From contig JAFTFE010000059.1 in the NCBI GenBank assembly GCA_017449765.1, forward strand, positions 1 to 38,961: DNA of 38,961 nucleotides. The letters are read 5' to 3'. The notes below the pieces were generated by a model. That model did not search any database and was not told the origin of the DNA. It was given only the letters and a program-made list of their open reading frames with translations. How positions within the stretch are numbered: position 1 is the stretch's first letter; every line of letters starts with the position of its first letter. The position numbers and the translations under genes were made by a program. Below are positions 8,966 to 18,322 of the stretch, in pieces. This DNA is from Lachnospiraceae bacterium (GTDB taxonomy: Bacteria; Bacillota; Clostridia; Lachnospirales; Lachnospiraceae).

Positions 8966-8997
8966 ATGGGCTGGTTAGCTTTATCTAACCAGCCCAT
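8966..8997 (+). terminator. Perfect 13-bp hairpin between lrgB and the ECF genes
   Basis: ATGGGCTGGTTAG (8966-8978) pairs perfectly with its complement at 8985-8997 across a 6-base loop. Only a loose AT-rich tail follows, not a solid T run, so terminator is the first reading but an attenuator or operator in the leader of the ECF operon is also possible. The start codon of the S-component lies 26 bases further on. Confidence 0.55.
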
Positions 8998-9022
8998 TAT
9001 TTATAGAAAAGAGGTACATATT

Positions 9023-9616
9023 ATGAGTAAAACTGAAAACACATCAAAGTTAAATGGAAGAGACCTGATCAATATAGGTATATACTCTGCTATATATTTT
9101 GTAATTGTAATGGTTTTTGCAATGACCGGACTTATACCGATTATGCTCATGCTTTTATCATCTATGGTTGCTGTATTTGGCGGTATTCCATTTATGCTTT
9201 TTCTTACAAAGGTTAAAAAGCCGGGCATGATATTTATTATGAGTGTTATTATGGGTATTTTGATGTTTGTTACAGGCATGACCTGGATGCCTATAGTTGT
9301 ATCTGTTATAACAGGAATTATATCTGAAATTATATATAAGAGCGGAAATTATCAGAGTATATCAAAAGCAGTTCTTACATGTGGAGTATTTCCACTTTGG
9401 GCATTTGGTAATTATCTTCCACTGTTTTTACAGCGTGATCAGTATTTTGCAGACAGAACAGAATATGGTCAGGAGTATGCTGATGCTGTTATGAAGCTTA
9501 CGCCTAATTGGATGATTATAGTCCTTTTGGTTTTTACGTTTGTCTGTGGTATAGTTGGTGGACTTATAGGTAAAAAGCTTTTAAAGAAGCATTTTGAGAA
9601 AGCGGGAATTGTATAA
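9023..9616 (+). CDS. ECF transporter S-component, MptD/Trep_Strep type
   Basis: A roughly 197-residue protein with five or six membrane helices. It matches the Trep_Strep/MptD group of putative ECF substrate-binding (S) components, with the N-terminal pattern NGRDLINIGIYSAIYFVIVM. I placed the start at ATG 9023 because AAAGAGG lies just upstream; the same frame stays open to 8912, but that would run the coding region through the 13-bp hairpin. The stop abuts the EcfT start, with the ATPase next, so a complete dedicated (group I) ECF importer is present. I recall a streptococcal member of this group (SiaFGH) being tied to heme uptake. The cargo here is an inference from the siderophore-like neighbours. 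Confidence 0.85.
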   Translation: MSKTENTSKLNGRDLINIGIYSAIYFVIVMVFAMTGLIPIMLMLLSSMVAVFGGIPFMLFLTKVKKPGMIFIMSVIMGILMFVTGMTWMPIVVSVITGIISEIIYKSGNYQSISKAVLTCGVFPLWAFGNYLPLFLQRDQYFADRTEYGQEYADAVMKLTPNWMIIVLLVFTFVCGIVGGLIGKKLLKKHFEKAGIV

Positions 9617-10321
9617 ATGGGTACATATAAAAGCTTACTTGACCCAAGAACGAAATTACTTTTAGTTTTTGTCGAAGCGACATTTGTGCTTGCCACTATG
9701 GGTGGAGAAAGTATGGAGTTATTTAGAATAATATTTACAGTTGTGCCGTTTATGCTGCTAATAAGCTCAAAAAGATATAAGACCTGCATAATAGGACTTA
9801 TGGTGCTTTTTATAACATGGGCACTTGAATATATAGCATACCCACATATGTCGGGGATGCTGTCTTATCTTATGCTTGCTGTCATAACCGTAGTTACAAG
9901 ATTTTTGCCGGCTTATTTAATGGGTTCGTATGTAATACAGACTACAACAGTCAGTGAGTTCAAGGCAGCTATGGATAAAATGCATGTAACGGATAAGCTT
10001 ACCATACCGATGTGTGTAATGTTTCGTTTCTTTCCAACCGTGCGTGAGGAAAAGGATTCTATAAATGCTGCTATGAGGATGCGTGGTATAGCATTTGGAG
10101 GTGGAAAAGTATCAAAAATGCTTGAGTATCGTATAGTTCCGATTATATCCTGTTCAGCAAAAATCGGAGAAGAGCTTTCTGCATCTGCGTTGACACGAGG
10201 CCTTGGAAAGACAAACAGGCGAACAAACATATGCAAGATAGGATTTGGAATTTGGGACTATATTGTTTTTATTTTTGTTGCTGTAACGGTAATATATTGG
10301 ATATATGGAGTATTTAGATGA
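9617..10321 (+). CDS. ECF transporter transmembrane component EcfT
   Basis: A 234-residue protein with several membrane helices. It has the two cytoplasmic coupling motifs of EcfT proteins, Ala-x-x-x-Arg-Gly, seen here as AMRMRG and SALTRG, which pass movement from the ATPases to the S-component. The N-terminus SLLDPRTKLLLVF is typical of the family. It begins directly after the S-component stop codon, and its own stop overlaps the ATPase start (ATGA), which indicates coupled translation of the transporter parts. Confidence 0.92.
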   Translation: MGTYKSLLDPRTKLLLVFVEATFVLATMGGESMELFRIIFTVVPFMLLISSKRYKTCIIGLMVLFITWALEYIAYPHMSGMLSYLMLAVITVVTRFLPAYLMGSYVIQTTTVSEFKAAMDKMHVTDKLTIPMCVMFRFFPTVREEKDSINAAMRMRGIAFGGGKVSKMLEYRIVPIISCSAKIGEELSASALTRGLGKTNRRTNICKIGFGIWDYIVFIFVAVTVIYWIYGVFR

Positions 10322-11769
10322 TTAGATTTGAAAATGTCAGCTTTGCTTATGAGGCAAATCCGGAGAAATTAAGTTTGGATGATGTTTCATTTGAAATAGG
10401 TGATGGTCAGTGTGTACTTGTAACAGGAGAATCAGGATGTGGTAAGTCAACAATAATAAGGCTTATTAACGGACTTATACCTGAGTTTTATCCCGGAGAA
10501 CGTAAAGGGAAAATATATATAGATAATGATGAAATAACTGAAAAAGAAATCTATGATTTTGTAGGCAAAATCGGTACGGTGTTTCAAAATCCACGTGCTC
10601 AGTTTTTTAATGTCGATACAACCGGCGAGCTTGCATTTGGATTAGAGAATCTGTCTGTGTCTGAAGATGAGATACTAAAAAAAATAGATAAAACAGTTGA
10701 GATATTTCATATAGAAAAGCTTATGGATAAAAGCATATTTAACCTATCGGGTGGAGAAAAGCAAAAAATTGCATGCGCATCCGTAGATGTTCTTGATCCT
10801 TCAATTATATTGCTTGATGAACCGTCAGCTAATCTTGATTATGATGCCATGAATAAATTAAGAGATGTGATTTGCGAGTGGAAGAACCAAGGAAAAACCA
10901 TCATAATTGCGGAGCACCGTATAAGCTATATATGTGACATAGTTGACAGGGTCATCTATATGGAAAATGGTAAAAACATAAGTGATTGGAGTAAAGATGA
11001 GTTCTCATGTTTTGATGAAGCCGAATGTGAGAGATACGGGCTTCGTTCGCTAAAACGAACATCGCCGATTAAACTGGCGCAGGATAAAAATGCATATGAA
11101 ACAGATGACAACGTCAAAGACATTCAGGAAGATAAAGTTTACAAAACTGATAAGGCAGATAATGATAGATATATTATTTTAAAGGACTTTAAATTTGCTT
11201 ACAGCGGTAAAAATTATGTTTTAGATATATCAAAGATGCATATAAAAAGAGAAAAGGTTACTGCAATAATCGGAGAAAATGGTATAGGAAAGACTACATT
11301 TATGGAATGCCTGTGTGGTATAAAAAAGAACAAGGGTATTCTTATATCAGACGGAAAAGAGTACAACTATAAAAAAAGGTTAAAGGAAATATTTATGGTT
11401 ATGCAGGATCCTAATCACCAGCTTTTTACTGAGTCTGTATTGGATGAGGTTTTGATCAGTATGCCGGATGAGGATGTAAAAAAAGCAAGGCAAATTCTTA
11501 AAGAGGTGGATCTTGTTGAATATGAAAAAAGACATCCGATGTCGCTTTCGGGCGGACAAAAGCAGCGTGTAGCCATAGCGTGTGCCATAGCTTCAAAAAG
11601 ACCTATAATTCTTATGGATGAACCGACAAGCGGGCTTGATAAAAAATATATGCTTGAGGTTGCAGATATATTAAACAAATTAAAGACCGCGGGAAGAACC
11701 ATTATAACTGTCACACATGACAGTGAATTTATAGAAAACTGCTGTGATGACATTAAGCTTTTGAAATAA
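10318..11769 (+). CDS. ECF transporter ATPase with two fused ABC domains (EcfA-EcfA')
   Basis: A 483-residue protein carrying two complete ATPase domains. The first has Walker A GESGCGKST (about 38-46), Q-loop VFQNPRAQFF, signature LSGGEKQK (about 142) and Walker B IILLDEPSANLD. The second has Walker A GENGIGKTT (about 319), Q-loop MQDPNHQLF, signature LSGGQKQR (about 410) and ILMDEPTSGLD with VTHD. The PxxQ(F/L)F Q-loop pattern is characteristic of ECF ATPases. A charged linker of about 60 residues joins the two halves. This fused form is common in dedicated ECF systems and supplies energy to the S and T components encoded before it. Confidence 0.94.
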   Translation: MIRFENVSFAYEANPEKLSLDDVSFEIGDGQCVLVTGESGCGKSTIIRLINGLIPEFYPGERKGKIYIDNDEITEKEIYDFVGKIGTVFQNPRAQFFNVDTTGELAFGLENLSVSEDEILKKIDKTVEIFHIEKLMDKSIFNLSGGEKQKIACASVDVLDPSIILLDEPSANLDYDAMNKLRDVICEWKNQGKTIIIAEHRISYICDIVDRVIYMENGKNISDWSKDEFSCFDEAECERYGLRSLKRTSPIKLAQDKNAYETDDNVKDIQEDKVYKTDKADNDRYIILKDFKFAYSGKNYVLDISKMHIKREKVTAIIGENGIGKTTFMECLCGIKKNKGILISDGKEYNYKKRLKEIFMVMQDPNHQLFTESVLDEVLISMPDEDVKKARQILKEVDLVEYEKRHPMSLSGGQKQRVAIACAIASKRPIILMDEPTSGLDKKYMLEVADILNKLKTAGRTIITVTHDSEFIENCCDDIKLLK

Positions 11770-11789
11770 GATAAAGAAAAGAGGATATT

Positions 11790-12767
11790 ATGGCAAAAAA
11801 TATGACGGTTTGGGAGTCCTTTCACAATATGGCAGATATAGGAGAACACAGGCTTATAGCCAATACGGATGAGTGTGTTGTAGTTAGACTTGAAAATGAA
11901 ACCGGTGAAGGTGATATGATAGTTTATCAGGTTTTTGATGGTGTATATCTTATGTACAATGACTTTCATATATCATATTATAATTCTGAATTTCAAACTA
12001 TCGAGACGATTCTTGCAATAGACTATTGCAGAGAGGGTGTTCTTCAAACCGAACAGGATAACGGCTTCAGTATTGTGAAAAAAACAGGAAATGTATGTAT
12101 AGATTCACGCGTGCATCATAAGGGAAAGGTTTTCTTTCCGACATCACATTTTCACGGTATTACGATAGGCTTTGAAAAGAATGTTGCTGAAAAAACTCTC
12201 AAAGAAGAGGTAAAAGGCATACCTGTAGATATCGGTGCAATAAGAGATAAATTCTGTGGAAACGGGCAGCCTTTTTTACTTAAAGAGGATGAAAATTTAA
12301 AAAGTCTTTTCACTGCGCTTTATAAGGTTCCTGATAAGGTTAGAACAGAGTATTTCAGAGCTAAGGTGCTTGAACTCCTTGTATATCTTAGTGCAATTGA
12401 ACTTGATGATTTGGAGAGTGAAAAACCGTATTTTTATAATAGTCAGATTGAAAAGGTCAATGCCATACATAAATTAATAACGTCTGCGCCTGAACATGAC
12501 TATACGATAGAAGAATTGTCAAAACGCTATGACTTATCCCAAACAGCACTAAAAAAATGTTTTAAATCAATTTATGGTAAACCGATTCATGCCTATATGA
12601 CAGAATTCAGGATGCAAAAGGCAGCAGAGCTGCTTAAGGGAAATGAAAAAATGAGTATAGGTGATATAGCCTTTACAGTCGGTTATGAAAGCGGAGGAAA
12701 GTTTTCCGCTGCATTTAAAAAGACGATGGGCATGACCCCGTCTGAATATAGAAATCAGCCGCACTAG
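11790..12767 (+). CDS. AraC family transcriptional regulator (PchR/YbtA-like)
   Basis: A 325-residue regulator. The C-terminal 100 residues form the AraC double helix-turn-helix, first TIEELSKRYDLSQTALKKCFK, then MSIGDIAFTVGYESGGKFSAAFKKTMGMTPSEYR. The N-terminal half contains IDYCREGVLQTE, resembling the short CREG pattern of PchR/YbtA-type regulators that sense siderophores. It lies between the ECF ATPase and two ABC half-transporters of IrtAB/YbtPQ type, 20 and 64 bases away, so it probably activates the whole uptake cluster when its ligand is bound. The ligand is unknown. GAGG lies upstream of the ATG. Confidence 0.88.
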   Translation: MAKNMTVWESFHNMADIGEHRLIANTDECVVVRLENETGEGDMIVYQVFDGVYLMYNDFHISYYNSEFQTIETILAIDYCREGVLQTEQDNGFSIVKKTGNVCIDSRVHHKGKVFFPTSHFHGITIGFEKNVAEKTLKEEVKGIPVDIGAIRDKFCGNGQPFLLKEDENLKSLFTALYKVPDKVRTEYFRAKVLELLVYLSAIELDDLESEKPYFYNSQIEKVNAIHKLITSAPEHDYTIEELSKRYDLSQTALKKCFKSIYGKPIHAYMTEFRMQKAAELLKGNEKMSIGDIAFTVGYESGGKFSAAFKKTMGMTPSEYRNQPH

Positions 12768-12831
12768 TGGTTTGATATATATAAGTATTATGTATAAAAG
12801 ATACAATGATATATAAAAAAGGAGATTAAAA

Positions 12832-14619
12832 ATGGAAGAAGCAGTAGAAAAAGAGAAGAAGAAATCACTTGTTCAGTGGATTATGCAGTTCGCAGGTATG
12901 CGAAAGACATACTATACGATAAGTGTAATCGTAGCCATACTTGGAGTTATATGCAGTATGGTACCGTATTACCTTATAGGAAGGATAGTGCAAAGACTGC
13001 TTGAGAAAAATACAGAGCATACATTTTCGGATTTTAGGACAGAGCTTATACTTTTGGTTGTGTTCTGGACCTTGAGAGGATTATGCCATTCTATTTCAAC
13101 AAGCTGTTCACATGTTGCAACCTTTGCGGTGCTTGGCAATATCCGTAAAGCTATGTGTATGAAGCTTACCAGGATGCCTCTTGGAAACGTAAAAAATATA
13201 CCATCAGGCTCACTTAAAAATATCATAGTGGAAAGAGTAGATTCGATGGAGACAACTCTTGCCCATATACTTCCTGAGTATACGGCCAATATCACGGCAC
13301 CTATACTTATGTTTGTTTTTTTATGTACGATAAACTGGAAGATGGCTCTTGCATCACTTATAACATTTCCTGTCGGGATGTTTTGTATGGCAGGTATGAT
13401 GAAGGATCAGGCTGCACAATGGGCCAATTGTATTGAAAAGACAAAAATTTTAAATGATACTGCAGTCGAGTACATAAACGGTATAGAGGTTATTAAAGCA
13501 TTTGGTAAGGCGGACAGCTCTTATGAAAAATTCCGTGTGGCTGCCAGAGAGGGAGCTGACTGTTATATAAGCTGGATGAGAAAAAGTATCGGATACTTTT
13601 CGGCAGCTATGGCAATTACACCGTCTACCATGCTGGCAGTACTTCCTATAGGCGGATTTATGTACCTTCACGGAGGAATTACAGCATCAGAACTTATTAT
13701 GGTTATAATACTTGCCTCAGGTCTTATTACTCCATTTATAACAATTATGTCCTACAATGATGATATGACAAAAGCTAAGACTATATTTGACGAGGTTGGA
13801 GGAATCCTTGAGGAAAAGGAGATGGAAAGACCTGATACAACTAAGGAAGAGCCTAAGGATAGCGAAATAGTACTTAAGGATGTTCATTTTGGTTACAGCA
13901 AAGATAAGGAAATTCTTCATGGTATAAGTCTTACTATGAAGGATGGTTCCGTAAATGCACTTGTCGGACCTTCCGGTTCGGGTAAATCTACAGTTGCCAG
14001 ACTTATAGCTTCTCTCTGGGATGCTGATGAGGGAAGTATAACCTTGGGCGGTGTAAATATAAAGAATATTTCACTTGCAGATTATAATGACAGGATAGCT
14101 TACGTATCGCAGGATAATTATCTTTTCAATACAACCATCCGTGAAAATATTCGTATGGGTAAAAAGGATGCTTCTGATGCCGAGGTAGAGGAAGCTGCTA
14201 AAAAGTGTGGCTGTCATGACTTTATCATGAGTCTTGAAAATGGCTATGAAACTGTAGTCGGTGATGCCGGCGGACATCTGTCCGGTGGTGAAAGACAGCG
14301 TATATCTATAGCAAGAGCCATGCTTAAGGATGCACCGGTTGTTATACTGGACGAGGCAACAGCTTATACCGATCCTGAAAATGAAGCACTTATCCAGCGA
14401 TCACTCGCTAAGATGATACAGGGTAAGACACTTATAGTAATAGCACACAGATTATCAACTATAGTTGATGCTGACAGGATATTTGTAATAAAAGACGGCA
14501 AACTTGATTCGGATGGTACTCATGAGGAGCTTCTTTCACAAAACGGACTTTATAAGAATATGTGGGAGGCACATATAGCAGCCAGGGATACAGTGGAAGG
14601 AGGTAATAAAAATGATTAA
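12832..14619 (+). CDS. ABC half-transporter, fused membrane and ATPase domains (IrtA/YbtP-like)
   Basis: A 595-residue protein with six membrane helices in the first 310 residues (type IV exporter fold) and a C-terminal ATPase: Walker A GPSGSGKST (about 379), signature LSGGERQR (about 483), Walker B VVILDEATAYTDPENE, and switch His in AHRLST. The DEATAxxDPENE variant is shared with the IrtAB/YbtPQ group, which despite its exporter fold imports metal-siderophore complexes. The stop overlaps the next half-transporter gene by 8 bases, so the two form a heterodimer. AAGGAG precedes the ATG. A drug exporter remains the alternative, but the adjacent AraC and ECF genes favour uptake. Confidence 0.9.
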   Translation: MEEAVEKEKKKSLVQWIMQFAGMRKTYYTISVIVAILGVICSMVPYYLIGRIVQRLLEKNTEHTFSDFRTELILLVVFWTLRGLCHSISTSCSHVATFAVLGNIRKAMCMKLTRMPLGNVKNIPSGSLKNIIVERVDSMETTLAHILPEYTANITAPILMFVFLCTINWKMALASLITFPVGMFCMAGMMKDQAAQWANCIEKTKILNDTAVEYINGIEVIKAFGKADSSYEKFRVAAREGADCYISWMRKSIGYFSAAMAITPSTMLAVLPIGGFMYLHGGITASELIMVIILASGLITPFITIMSYNDDMTKAKTIFDEVGGILEEKEMERPDTTKEEPKDSEIVLKDVHFGYSKDKEILHGISLTMKDGSVNALVGPSGSGKSTVARLIASLWDADEGSITLGGVNIKNISLADYNDRIAYVSQDNYLFNTTIRENIRMGKKDASDAEVEEAAKKCGCHDFIMSLENGYETVVGDAGGHLSGGERQRISIARAMLKDAPVVILDEATAYTDPENEALIQRSLAKMIQGKTLIVIAHRLSTIVDADRIFVIKDGKLDSDGTHEELLSQNGLYKNMWEAHIAARDTVEGGNKND

Positions 14620-16351
14620 TATACTTAGCAGATTCTTCACTTTTTCAGGTGAGGAAAATAAAAAGAAATTTATCACTTCCATAATTCTCGGAATTATAGA
14701 GGCATTATGTCAGGCTGTTCGTATACCTGCTATATACCTTATCGTGAGAGGTATGGTAAATGAGGATCTTGACAGCAAAACCATATGGATGGCATTTGGC
14801 ATACTCATAGCTGGGATCATAATTCAAATCACTGTGTCAGGTAAGAGCCAGATGCTTCAGACAGAAGCCGGGTATACGGGCTCATGTAATAAGCGTATTG
14901 AGATAGCGAGTCATCTGCGTTATCTGCCGATGGGTTATTTTAACAGCAACTCACTTGGATATATAACCAGTGTTACGACTAACACTATGGAAAACCTTGC
15001 TGATGTCGCAACGAGAGTTGTTATGATGACTACGAAGGGTATACTTGAGGCAGGTCTTATAACCCTTATACTTTATGCCTTTGATTGGCGTATAGGACTT
15101 GTAGCAACAGTAGGTATAGTATTATTTTTCCTTGTGAATAGAATTACTCAAAGGGTATCAAATAAGATGTCTCCGCGAAAGCTTGCTGCTGATACGGGAC
15201 TTGTTGAACAGATACTTGAATTTATACAGGGTATATCCGAGGCGAAAAATTATAATATGACAGTTGAAAGCAATAAAAAGCTTGAGGATACCATAGATGA
15301 GGCATCAGCAGTATGTACTGATATGGAGCTTAAATTTGTTCCGCTTTTGGGACTGCAGACATGGCTTATCAAGATGACCGGCGTGGTTATGTGTGCACTT
15401 TCACTTATATTTTATTTGGATGTAAATGATAAAATGGATTTGCCAAGTTGTATAGTTATGCTGATAGCATCCTTTATCGTATTTGCAGCACTTGAGTCTG
15501 CCGGTAACTATTCATCACTTCTTCGCACAGTTGATATGTCGGTTGAAAAGGCAAGTGGCATACTTGCGATAGAAGAGATGGATATAAGCGGTAAGGAAAT
15601 TGCACCAAAGACACGTGATATTGAGGTATCAGACATAGATTTTGCATATGAGGAAAGAAAGGTTATAGATGGAGTTTCTCTTAAGATTCCTGAAAATACT
15701 TCGGCAGCCTTTGTCGGTCCTTCCGGTGGTGGTAAGACTACTCTCTGTCACCTTATAGCAAGATTCTGGGATGTAAATTCAGGTACAGTCAAATTAGATG
15801 GAACCGATGTAAGAGAATACAGCATGGATTCTCTTATGGAGAATTTTAGCTTTGTTTTCCAGAATGTTTATCTATTCCATGATACCATAGCCAACAATAT
15901 TCGCTTCGGACAACCTGACACACCTATGGATAAGGTTATTGAGGCTGCAAAGAAGGCTTGCTGTCATGACTTTATCAGTGCACTACCTGATGGCTATGAT
16001 ACTGTAATCGGTGAAGGAGGTGCTTCCTTATCCGGTGGTGAAAAGCAGCGTATATCCATAGCAAGAGCAATCCTTAAGGATTCACCGGTTATAATCCTTG
16101 ATGAGGCAACTGCTAATGTTGATCCGGAGAATGAAAAGGATCTTATGGACGCTATAGAAGCACTTACAAAGGAAAAGACTGTACTTATGATTGCGCATCG
16201 TCTTAAGACTGTAAGAAATGCAGATAAGATTTATGTAGTCGATAAGGGACATATCGCGCAGAGCGGAACTCACGCAGAGCTTATGGCAAAGGATGGCATT
16301 TACAGAACCTTCGTAGATACCAGAAAGGAAGCTGTAGGTTGGAAGATATAA
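14612..16351 (+). CDS. ABC half-transporter, fused membrane and ATPase domains (IrtB/YbtQ-like)
   Basis: A 579-residue partner of the preceding half-transporter, with which it shares the fold: six helices, then Walker A GPSGGGKTT (about 369), signature LSGGEKQR (about 473), Walker B VIILDEATANVDPENE, and AHRLKT. Both partners keep a full catalytic Glu, so neither ATPase site looks degenerate. GGAGG sits before the ATG inside the upstream gene. It ends only 8 bases from the end of the convergent TraX gene, with no obvious terminator in the gap, so some read-through antisense to that gene is possible. Confidence 0.9.
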   Translation: MINILSRFFTFSGEENKKKFITSIILGIIEALCQAVRIPAIYLIVRGMVNEDLDSKTIWMAFGILIAGIIIQITVSGKSQMLQTEAGYTGSCNKRIEIASHLRYLPMGYFNSNSLGYITSVTTNTMENLADVATRVVMMTTKGILEAGLITLILYAFDWRIGLVATVGIVLFFLVNRITQRVSNKMSPRKLAADTGLVEQILEFIQGISEAKNYNMTVESNKKLEDTIDEASAVCTDMELKFVPLLGLQTWLIKMTGVVMCALSLIFYLDVNDKMDLPSCIVMLIASFIVFAALESAGNYSSLLRTVDMSVEKASGILAIEEMDISGKEIAPKTRDIEVSDIDFAYEERKVIDGVSLKIPENTSAAFVGPSGGGKTTLCHLIARFWDVNSGTVKLDGTDVREYSMDSLMENFSFVFQNVYLFHDTIANNIRFGQPDTPMDKVIEAAKKACCHDFISALPDGYDTVIGEGGASLSGGEKQRISIARAILKDSPVIILDEATANVDPENEKDLMDAIEALTKEKTVLMIAHRLKTVRNADKIYVVDKGHIAQSGTHAELMAKDGIYRTFVDTRKEAVGWKI

Positions 16352-16359
16352 GAAGAAGG

Positions 16360-17124
16360 TTATCCATTCAGCATTATAAAAATACCATATAGTATAAGAA
16401 GATGGACCGGATAGTATGCGTAGAAAACATATTTCATAGACGGTCCTTTCTTATGGTTATGAAAGGCTATCGGAATAAGTGAGAGTAAGCCAAGAAGTTC
16501 AAAGGTGTTGCTGAATATAAATGTAAAAATAGCTATGGATATAAACAACTTTATAAATTTTATTAAATCCTCTCTGCTTGACAATGGATATTCAATTCTG
16601 AAATAATAAAATAATAATATGAGCATTATTCCATATGCGGAATAATCCGTATGGAGTATTACTGATATAATCATTATAATAAGTATGGCAAAGTAAGCAC
16701 ATATGCAGGAACGAAGAATTGACTTGTCACCACCTTCTTTGTATTCTGCATATTGTTTCTTTTCGTAATCAGCCAGATATACACAAATAAGACCAAAAAA
16801 CAGCGTGAAATATACATTTGTATCAAAATCAAAAGGTGTCTTGAAAAACGCAAGGGAAAAAGGTACCTGTGAGATTAGTGCAAATATGAAAAGTCTTAAG
16901 GCATATTTTCTGATATTTCTTGTATGATAATAACCTTCAACTATGAGATAGCAGAATATAGGAAATGCAATTCTGCCTATGGCTCTGCAAAGAAAATATA
17001 TATTTTTAGGTATAAGTCCGCTTAGGTATAAGTTTCCGTTGACATAGGTAAGACCTATGGAAGCACCTATATGGTCTATGGTCATTGTAATAATAGCTAT
17101 TAATTTTAATACAAAAGTTGTCAT
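16360..17124 (-). CDS. TraX family membrane protein
   Basis: A 254-residue protein with about eight hydrophobic segments. It matches the TraX family through IAIITMTIDHIGA near residue 10, RAIGRIAFPIFCYLIVEGYYHTRN, and RLFIFALISQVPF. TraX of F plasmid acetylates the N-terminus of pilin, and the fold is that of membrane acyltransferases. Chromosomal copies in Clostridia are common and are not evidence of conjugation; no other transfer gene is present here. It is the only minus-strand gene in the first 32 kb, with its own promoter-like sequence. The substrate is unknown. Confidence 0.88.
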   Translation of the reverse strand: MTTFVLKLIAIITMTIDHIGASIGLTYVNGNLYLSGLIPKNIYFLCRAIGRIAFPIFCYLIVEGYYHTRNIRKYALRLFIFALISQVPFSLAFFKTPFDFDTNVYFTLFFGLICVYLADYEKKQYAEYKEGGDKSILRSCICAYFAILIIMIISVILHTDYSAYGIMLILLFYYFRIEYPLSSREDLIKFIKLFISIAIFTFIFSNTFELLGLLSLIPIAFHNHKKGPSMKYVFYAYYPVHLLILYGIFIMLNG

Positions 17125-17188
17125 TATTATTTCCTCATTTCATAATTTCAAGAGATGTTTCAACTGATTTGGTAATTATTTCTGCGTC

Positions 17189-17217
17189 ATTATACTATAA
17201 AACATCAGAGTAGGCAA
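17189..17217 (-). promoter_or_regulatory. Putative promoter of the TraX-family gene
   Basis: On the minus strand, TTGCCT (17212-17217) and TATAAT (17189-17194) are spaced 17 bases apart, about 65 bases before the start codon at 17124. It is divergent from the promoter at 17244-17272. Confidence 0.6.
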
Positions 17218-17243
17218 ATTTGGATAACGTATACCTTTGGAGG

Positions 17244-17272
17244 TTGTTAAATTCAGACAGATAATGTATAAT
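17244..17272 (+). promoter_or_regulatory. Putative promoter of the membrane protein gene at 17305
   Basis: TTGTTA (17244-17249) and TATAAT (17267-17272) with a 17-base spacer, 33 bases before the start codon. The two divergent promoters share this 180-base gap. Confidence 0.65.
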
Positions 17273-17304
17273 TAATTGGATACATGATGAGAGGATAATA
17301 TAAA

Positions 17305-18192
17305 ATGAGAATTTTAGAAAACATAAGAGTTATACTAAATTTTATAATTGCAATAGTGTTAATAGAAATCGGATTTTTTCTGCTTTTAGGCGATAGAATT
17401 ATTTCAAAAGAGAATTCAAAGGATTTAAGTAATTATAGTATAGATGAAATTCCGGATATTGGAACTGAGGTTGATGTCAGCCTTGTGGATGTTGGTGCGT
17501 TATTCCTTGAAACGGATGATATATTTAGTGTGAGCTATGATTTAAACTGTTACTATATTGCACAGATGAATAATGGAAGATTTATCGTCCTTAAAGCAAT
17601 AAAAAACAGTCCTTTAGATAGAAGAATCAGTGAATATGCAGAAAAATGTAATGCTTATTATTTTCTTAGAAATGGTAAGAAACCGGATACATTATATCTG
17701 GAAGGCAGGATAACAACTGAGCCTGATTATGAGGATGTTGATTATTATACATCACTTGATGAAGGAACCAAACAGATGATGGTTTCACGTGGCTATGTCA
17801 GAATGGATGTAGACAGCATTATTTTTGAAGCATATGAGAATTCAGCAAGACAATCTATCACAAGAACCTTGAAGAGCTCATTGGAAATTATAGTAAATAT
17901 GAATAAGGCACTTAAGACTGTTTTAGGAATTGTGGCTACGCTCTTAGGCGTATTTCTTATCGTGAATGCCATCCGTGATTTCCTTGAGGAGATGTCAATT
18001 ATGGGTGAGGTTGAGCATGAAATTATAATAAGTAATGATGTATTCAGCAATATACGGAGCAATAGAATGAGCTGGAATGATGAGTTGGATGAACTGGATT
18101 ATGAACATGAAAGGCGCGAGGCTTTGAAGCATAAGAGGGAGAATAGTAGTAAGAGCAAGACAGGTGGCTTAAGATTAAAGGACATTGATTAA
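17305..18192 (+). CDS. Membrane protein of unknown function
   Basis: A 295-residue protein that I do not recognise. It has a membrane helix near residues 10-29, an acidic, probably extracellular segment of about 170 residues, a second helix near residues 205-222, and a charged C-terminal tail of about 70 residues ending in Lys, Arg and Ser-rich sequence. The layout (two helices with a soluble domain between) resembles small sensor or anchoring proteins, but no catalytic motif is visible. GAGG precedes the ATG. It has its own promoter-like sequence and is followed 130 bases later by a UBA-DUF4342 gene. A weak AT-only hairpin follows the stop. Confidence 0.75.
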   Translation: MRILENIRVILNFIIAIVLIEIGFFLLLGDRIISKENSKDLSNYSIDEIPDIGTEVDVSLVDVGALFLETDDIFSVSYDLNCYYIAQMNNGRFIVLKAIKNSPLDRRISEYAEKCNAYYFLRNGKKPDTLYLEGRITTEPDYEDVDYYTSLDEGTKQMMVSRGYVRMDVDSIIFEAYENSARQSITRTLKSSLEIIVNMNKALKTVLGIVATLLGVFLIVNAIRDFLEEMSIMGEVEHEIIISNDVFSNIRSNRMSWNDELDELDYEHERREALKHKRENSSKSKTGGLRLKDID

Positions 18193-18322
18193 AATAAATT
18201 ATTTTTTAATCTAATTTTAATCTTTCCTAAAAGATGTTCTAATCTTAATAGTTTATATTAAGTATTGTCAACAGGACATAGCGGTTATGAAAACCGTAAT
18301 TTAGGAAAAGAGGTAAAGAAAA

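Noticed and set aside
8912..9022. Longer N-terminus for the ECF S-component, starting at 8912.
   Set aside because: It would translate through the 13-bp hairpin, has no good Shine-Dalgarno, and lies outside the conserved region; ATG 9023 has a clear site.
16360..17124. Conjugative element indicated by the TraX-family gene.
   Set aside because: No relaxase, coupling protein, integrase or attachment site is visible, and chromosomal TraX relatives are common.
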